Shown here piece after piece: positions 35,265 through 38,054 of a stretch of DNA of 38,054 nucleotides (positions are counted from its first letter, which is position 1; each line of letters begins with the position of its first letter). The stretch is from positions 1-38,054 of the forward strand of contig NZ_CAKZJO010000111.1 of assembly GCF_936943645.1 (NCBI RefSeq). Reading direction: 5' to 3'. The position numbers and the translations under genes are program-made. This DNA is from an uncultured Bradyrhizobium sp. Its GTDB lineage: Bacteria > Pseudomonadota > Alphaproteobacteria > Rhizobiales > Xanthobacteraceae. Under the pieces are notes generated by a model. That model was given only the letters and a program-made list of their open reading frames with translations, did no database searches and was not told the DNA's origin.

Positions 35265-35304
35265 CACGTTGAACGTGCAGCCTTCATTACGCGGGTGTAA
35301 TGAA
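35265..35304. promoter_or_regulatory. Two close inverted repeats upstream of small gene
   Basis: CACGTT and AACGTG (35265-35270 and 35272-35277) form a 13-base palindrome around one base. TTCATTAC and GTAATGAA (35283-35290 and 35297-35304) form perfect 8-bp arms around GCGGGT. Both lie 160-200 bases before the ATG at 35464. They may be operator sites or an RNA hairpin. Confidence 0.45.
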
Positions 35305-35463
35305 AATCAGAAATTTCGCATGCGCCTCTGCGCCTCGCGCAACATCACGCAATTCTCGCGATGAGTTTACTGCGACAAGTTGCCACATGCGGAGAGAGTG
35401 ACGCCGCAGAATCCCGCGATGTCGCTGGGTCTGTGCCAAGAACAAGAGAAGGAAAGTAACACC

Positions 35464-35727
35464 ATGACGAAGTTACTCGGGGTTATCGCCATTGCCGCCG
35501 TTGCGTTCGCCGTCGCGCCGGCCCAGGCCGCCAAGCATGCCATGGGCGGCTGCAGCTCGGCCAATCTGGAGAAGACGGAGACTGCGATCGAAGCCATGCC
35601 CGACGGCGACAGCAAGCTGGTCGCCCAGAAGGAGATCGCCTCCGCTCAGGATTCGATGCTTAACGGCAAGATGGGTGCCTGCGGCATGCACCTCAACAAG
35701 GCGATGCACGCCACCATGGGCAAATAG
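35464..35727 (+). CDS. Small secreted Met/His-rich protein
   Basis: The product has 87 residues. AAGGAAAG lies about eight bases before the ATG. The signal peptide MTKLLGVIAIAAVAFAVAPA ends QA before AKHAM. The mature part of about 65 residues contains seven Met, three His and two Cys, several in the pattern MGACGMHLNKAMHATMGK. That makes a periplasmic metal-binding role (for example copper) conceivable, but no known motif is complete. I do not recognise the family. Confidence 0.8.
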   Translation: MTKLLGVIAIAAVAFAVAPAQAAKHAMGGCSSANLEKTETAIEAMPDGDSKLVAQKEIASAQDSMLNGKMGACGMHLNKAMHATMGK

Positions 35728-35750
35728 AAACGTCGGGATTTAGGCGCACA

Positions 35751-35775
35751 GGGCCGGTCGCGGCGCGATCGGCCC
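35751..35775. terminator. Stem-loop between convergent genes
   Basis: GGGCCGGTCGC (35751-35761) pairs with GCGATCGGCCC (35765-35775), 11 bp with one G-U pair and a 3-base loop. It lies between the convergent small gene and the lytic transglycosylase gene. There is no T-tract, so intrinsic termination is not certain. Confidence 0.5.
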
Positions 35776-35797
35776 CTACGTGCTTGTCGAGCGCTGC

Positions 35798-36622
35798 CTA
35801 TGGAGCGCGCGCGAGCTGGGCGGCGAAATAGGCGACGGTCCTGGAATAGACCTCGCTCTTGTTCCACTGCTGCAGCACCGCGAAGTTCGGACTGCCCGGC
35901 TGCCAGTCCTTGCCCTTCTGCCAGCCGTAGCCGGCGAGATAATTGGCGGTGGAGGCGAGCACGTCGGGTGCGTTGTGCAGGAGATCGCGCTTGCCGTTGC
36001 CGTCGAAATCGACGGCGTATTTCATCCAGGACGACGGCATGAACTGGGTCTGGCCGAGCTCGCCGGCCCAGGCGCCCTTCATCTCGGCGGGTGCGAGATC
36101 GCCGCGCTGGACGATGCGCAGCGCATCCAACAATTCGGCACGAAACTGCTCGGCGCGCCGGCAGTCATAGGCCAGCGTCGCCAGCGATCGGATCGTGGCG
36201 AACTTGCCGGTGTTGACGCCGAAATCGGTCTCGAGGCCCCAGATCGCGACCAGGACCTCGCCGGGAACGCCATAGGTCTGCTCGATGCGTGACAGCACCG
36301 AGCCGTATTGCTTCATCCTGTTGGAGCCGCGCTCCAGGCGCGGCGGCACCATGCGGCCGGAGAACTCCTCGAAGGTCTGGGTGAAGACCTTTTGCGACTT
36401 GTCACGGTTCAGCACGCTCTGATCGAGCGTCACGCCGGCCAAGCCGGCGGTGATGGCCTGCTGCGAGATTCCCTTCGCCGCGGCGTCGGTTTTGAAATCC
36501 GCAAGCCAGGCGTCGAAATTGCCAGAACCGCAGGCAACCGCGGCGAACGCTGGCTGGGCGGACAGGATTGACGCGGAGAGGGCGAAGGCTGCGAGAGCGA
36601 GACGAGAAATCGTCGAGGTCAT
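35798..36622 (-). CDS. Lytic murein transglycosylase, MltB type
   Basis: This enzyme cuts peptidoglycan between MurNAc and GlcNAc, forming 1,6-anhydro ends. The ATG at 36622 (MTSTISRLALAAFALSASIL) gives 274 residues with a signal peptide ending QPAFA. The catalytic Glu is E131 (AIWGLETDFG), and ELGQTQFMPSSW is the family motif. No lipobox cysteine follows the signal peptidase site in a usual lipoprotein context. There is no C-terminal peptidoglycan-binding domain, so it is the short SLT_2 form. Confidence 0.9.
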   Translation of the reverse strand: MTSTISRLALAAFALSASILSAQPAFAAVACGSGNFDAWLADFKTDAAAKGISQQAITAGLAGVTLDQSVLNRDKSQKVFTQTFEEFSGRMVPPRLERGSNRMKQYGSVLSRIEQTYGVPGEVLVAIWGLETDFGVNTGKFATIRSLATLAYDCRRAEQFRAELLDALRIVQRGDLAPAEMKGAWAGELGQTQFMPSSWMKYAVDFDGNGKRDLLHNAPDVLASTANYLAGYGWQKGKDWQPGSPNFAVLQQWNKSEVYSRTVAYFAAQLARAP

Positions 36623-36708
36623 TCGAGGTAATGAATTCCGTGAAGCGATCTGACCGGCGGGCGCAATCTCGGTCGGAACCGCGGCCAAAGCAAGGCGTGC
36701 GAGAGGGC

Positions 36709-36738
36709 GCGATCCTGCCCGAGCCGGGGCAGGATCGC
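36709..36738. terminator. 12-bp perfect stem-loop
   Basis: GCGATCCTGCCC (36709-36720) pairs perfectly with GGGCAGGATCGC (36727-36738), loop GAGCCG. It lies just after the DUF2189 stop (minus strand) and before the transglycosylase gene. It probably separates the two transcripts or protects an mRNA end. No T-tract is present. Confidence 0.55.
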
Positions 36739-36752
36739 ATGTCACGATATCG

Positions 36753-37661
36753 TCAGGCGTCCGTCCTGTTACGCCAGGGGAAGAGGTTGGCCGGGAAGTC
36801 GGCAGCGGGCTTGCGCGGACGCTGCGGCGGGGGTGGCACCGGACGTGCACCGGGCTCCGAGACGATCACCTTGCGGTAGAGATGCCAGGTGGCATGGCCG
36901 AGCAGGGGGATCACCACGGCAAGGCCGAGGAAGGCCGGGATCGTGCCGAGCGCGAGCAGCACCGCCACGATCAGACCCCAGGCCGCCATCGGCACCGGGT
37001 TTCTGGCGACGACGCGCAGCGAGGTGCTCATGGCCTCGAACGCGCCGGCATGGCGATCCAGCATCAGGGGAAACGACACGGCACTGATGCAGAGCGCGGC
37101 GAGCGCGAACAGGAAGCCGGTACCGCAGCCGACCACGATCAGCCACCAGCCTTGCTGCGTCGTCAGCACGCGCGTCATGAAGTCCGACATGCCGGTCACG
37201 CCCTCATAGCCGAACGCCGCGACATAGATCGCCTGCGCGGTCGCGACCCAGGTCACGAACAGAGCGAGCAGCAATGTGCCGAGGCCGAGCATGGCGCCGA
37301 ACGAGGGCGAGCGCAGCACCTCCATGGCGTCCCAGGCGCTGGCTTCTTCATAGCGTTCGCGCCGGCTGGAGAGCTCATAGAGACCGAGTGCCGCGAAGGG
37401 ACCGATCAGGGCGAAGCCGGCGGCGAGCGGAAACAGCAGCGGCAGCACCGAATAGCCCATGACCACGCGGGCGAGCACGAGGCCGAGCACCGGGTAGATC
37501 ACGCAGAGGATGATGGCGTGGCTCGGCACCGCCTTGAAATCCTCCCAGCCGCGCCGGAGCGCGTCGTGCAGGTCGGAGAGTTGGATGGTTCGGATCACCG
37601 GTCCAGCCGCATCTGCGGGTTGGCCGATCGTGGGGACATTGCCCTGGTAGAGTGTGGCCAT
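36753..37661 (-). CDS. DUF2189 integral membrane protein
   Basis: The ATG at 37661 (MATLYQGNVPTIGQ), with AAGGGA upstream, gives 302 residues. An N-terminal cytoplasmic segment reads VIRTIQLSDLHDALRRGWED, then about six hydrophobic helices (AIILCVIYPVLGLVLARVVM, LLFPLAAGFALIGPFAALGL and others) follow, ending in a Pro-rich tail. The layout matches DUF2189, a family of unknown function in Proteobacteria. The longer upstream frame is not supported. Confidence 0.85.
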   Translation of the reverse strand: MATLYQGNVPTIGQPADAAGPVIRTIQLSDLHDALRRGWEDFKAVPSHAIILCVIYPVLGLVLARVVMGYSVLPLLFPLAAGFALIGPFAALGLYELSSRRERYEEASAWDAMEVLRSPSFGAMLGLGTLLLALFVTWVATAQAIYVAAFGYEGVTGMSDFMTRVLTTQQGWWLIVVGCGTGFLFALAALCISAVSFPLMLDRHAGAFEAMSTSLRVVARNPVPMAAWGLIVAVLLALGTIPAFLGLAVVIPLLGHATWHLYRKVIVSEPGARPVPPPPQRPRKPAADFPANLFPWRNRTDA

Positions 37662-37996
37662 GGTCGCTAGCTCCCTTGCCGAGCGGCCGAATTCGGCGCC
37701 GGCAAACGGCGCGAGCGGCCGCCATTCTTGAGTTTCGCGAGTCCGACCAGACGCGAATTCCGGAAGGCATCGCGAGCTGAACGTAAAGCGTACGCCCATT
37801 TCCGAGTCCTGTCCCTCACGCTTGGGTGAAAATCGATGCCGCAGCGCAACTTTTGGCGGCGTCATTCGGTCGTCATTTCGCCGCAGATAAGCTGATGCTG
37901 CGCAGTGGTTCGCGGAACTTCGCGGGCGCAACGACGTAAATTCGTCTATAAGTGCCACTCAAGGCCCTTCCAACGGATCCTTTTCGGGGAGCAGAC
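37662..37996. other. Divergent intergenic region
   Basis: 335 bp lies between DUF2189 and the DUF3597 gene. No gene is seen. The sequence from 37840 on is less GC-rich. A candidate EcfG-type promoter is described separately. No clear promoter is visible for the DUF2189 gene. Confidence 0.5.
37914..37937 (+). promoter_or_regulatory. Candidate EcfG (general stress) promoter
   Basis: GGAAC at 37914-37918 is followed after 16 bases by CGTA at 37935-37938. The alphaproteobacterial EcfG consensus is GGAAC-N16/17-CGTT, so the last base differs. It lies about 60 bases before the ATG at 37997, a plausible distance. It is a pattern match only. Confidence 0.35.
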
Positions 37997-38054
37997 ATGA
38001 GCATTTTCGGGAAAATCATGAGCGCGATCTTCGGCAGCCAGCCGGCTTCCGCCG
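37997..38054 (+). CDS. DUF3597 protein, 5' part only
   Basis: The first 19 codons (MSIFGKIMSAIFGSQPASA) are present before the window ends. GGGGAG precedes the ATG. The N-terminus matches the start of DUF3597 proteins, small proteins of unknown function common in rhizobia. Only the family guess can be made from this much sequence. Confidence 0.65.
   Translation, partial: MSIFGKIMSAIFGSQPASA

Larger units (their letters stand above)
34772..35463. other. Long non-coding region with several palindromes
   Basis: This is about 690 bp without a convincing gene. A 109-codon open frame on the minus strand has unlike composition and no ribosome site. The region is locally more AT-rich (around 34820-34860 and 35110-35150). 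It contains a 16-bp palindrome, two further inverted repeats, listed separately, and presumably the promoters of the two flanking small genes. An unannotated small RNA is possible. Confidence 0.5.

Overview
The window looks like core chromosome of a Bradyrhizobium or a close relative (Alphaproteobacteria, Hyphomicrobiales). The evidence is high-GC coding sequence throughout, rhizobial-type proteins (an ExoR-like Sel1 protein, a FAT GUY-type receiver), the dgt-argS-SPOR-nagZ-scpAB-tatABC-serS-surE-pcm-nlpD-yajC-secDF gene order, and palindromic intergenic repeats of the kind common in Bradyrhizobium. The genus is inferred from remembered gene content and has not been confirmed by a search. No rRNA, tRNA, CRISPR array, intact insertion sequence or phage gene was seen.

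Layout. 1-523: non-coding, with two large hairpin repeats. 524-3053: ilvD overlapping a secreted Sel1-repeat (ExoR-like) gene. 3204-4001 (-): xthA, with a long inverted repeat between the convergent genes. 4136-6466: an orphan membrane hybrid histidine kinase. 6473-6802 (-): an ErpA/IscA protein, divergent from dgt. 6913-17778: a long co-directional block of dgt, argS, a SPOR-domain membrane protein, nagZ, scpA, scpB, tatA, tatB, tatC and serS. It covers dNTP control, translation, wall recycling, chromosome condensation and folded-protein export. 17875-21866: a small unknown gene, then surE, pcm and an NlpD-like lipoprotein (the surE-pcm-nlpD order of enterobacteria), interrupted by an opposite-strand receiver protein. 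22035-23051 (-): a DUF815 ATPase. 23233-27619: yajC, secD, secF and two genes resembling the complex I assembly factors NDUFAF3 and NDUFAF6. 27665-28909: threonine dehydratase.

28937-29981 is a scar. A cyclase/TPR-type gene on the minus strand and a cupin-like gene on the plus strand meet head to head, and both lack their 5' parts. 30043-34491 (-) runs, in transcription order, trmFO, an unusual kinase-like protein with a C-terminal domain like that of acyl-CoA synthetases, a CAP-domain secreted protein and a class V aminotransferase. 34619-35797: a DUF1127 gene, about 690 bp of non-coding DNA with several perfect palindromes, and a tiny Met/His-rich secreted protein. 35798-37661 (-): an MltB-type lytic transglycosylase and a DUF2189 membrane protein. 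37997-end: the start of a DUF3597 gene with a possible EcfG promoter.

The most unusual items are the kinase/ANL C-terminal fusion next to trmFO, the two complex I assembly-factor homologues behind secDF, nested hairpins between operon genes (one pairs the nagZ start codon), a cluster of TTTGCA palindromes before serS, and the head-to-head gene scar.
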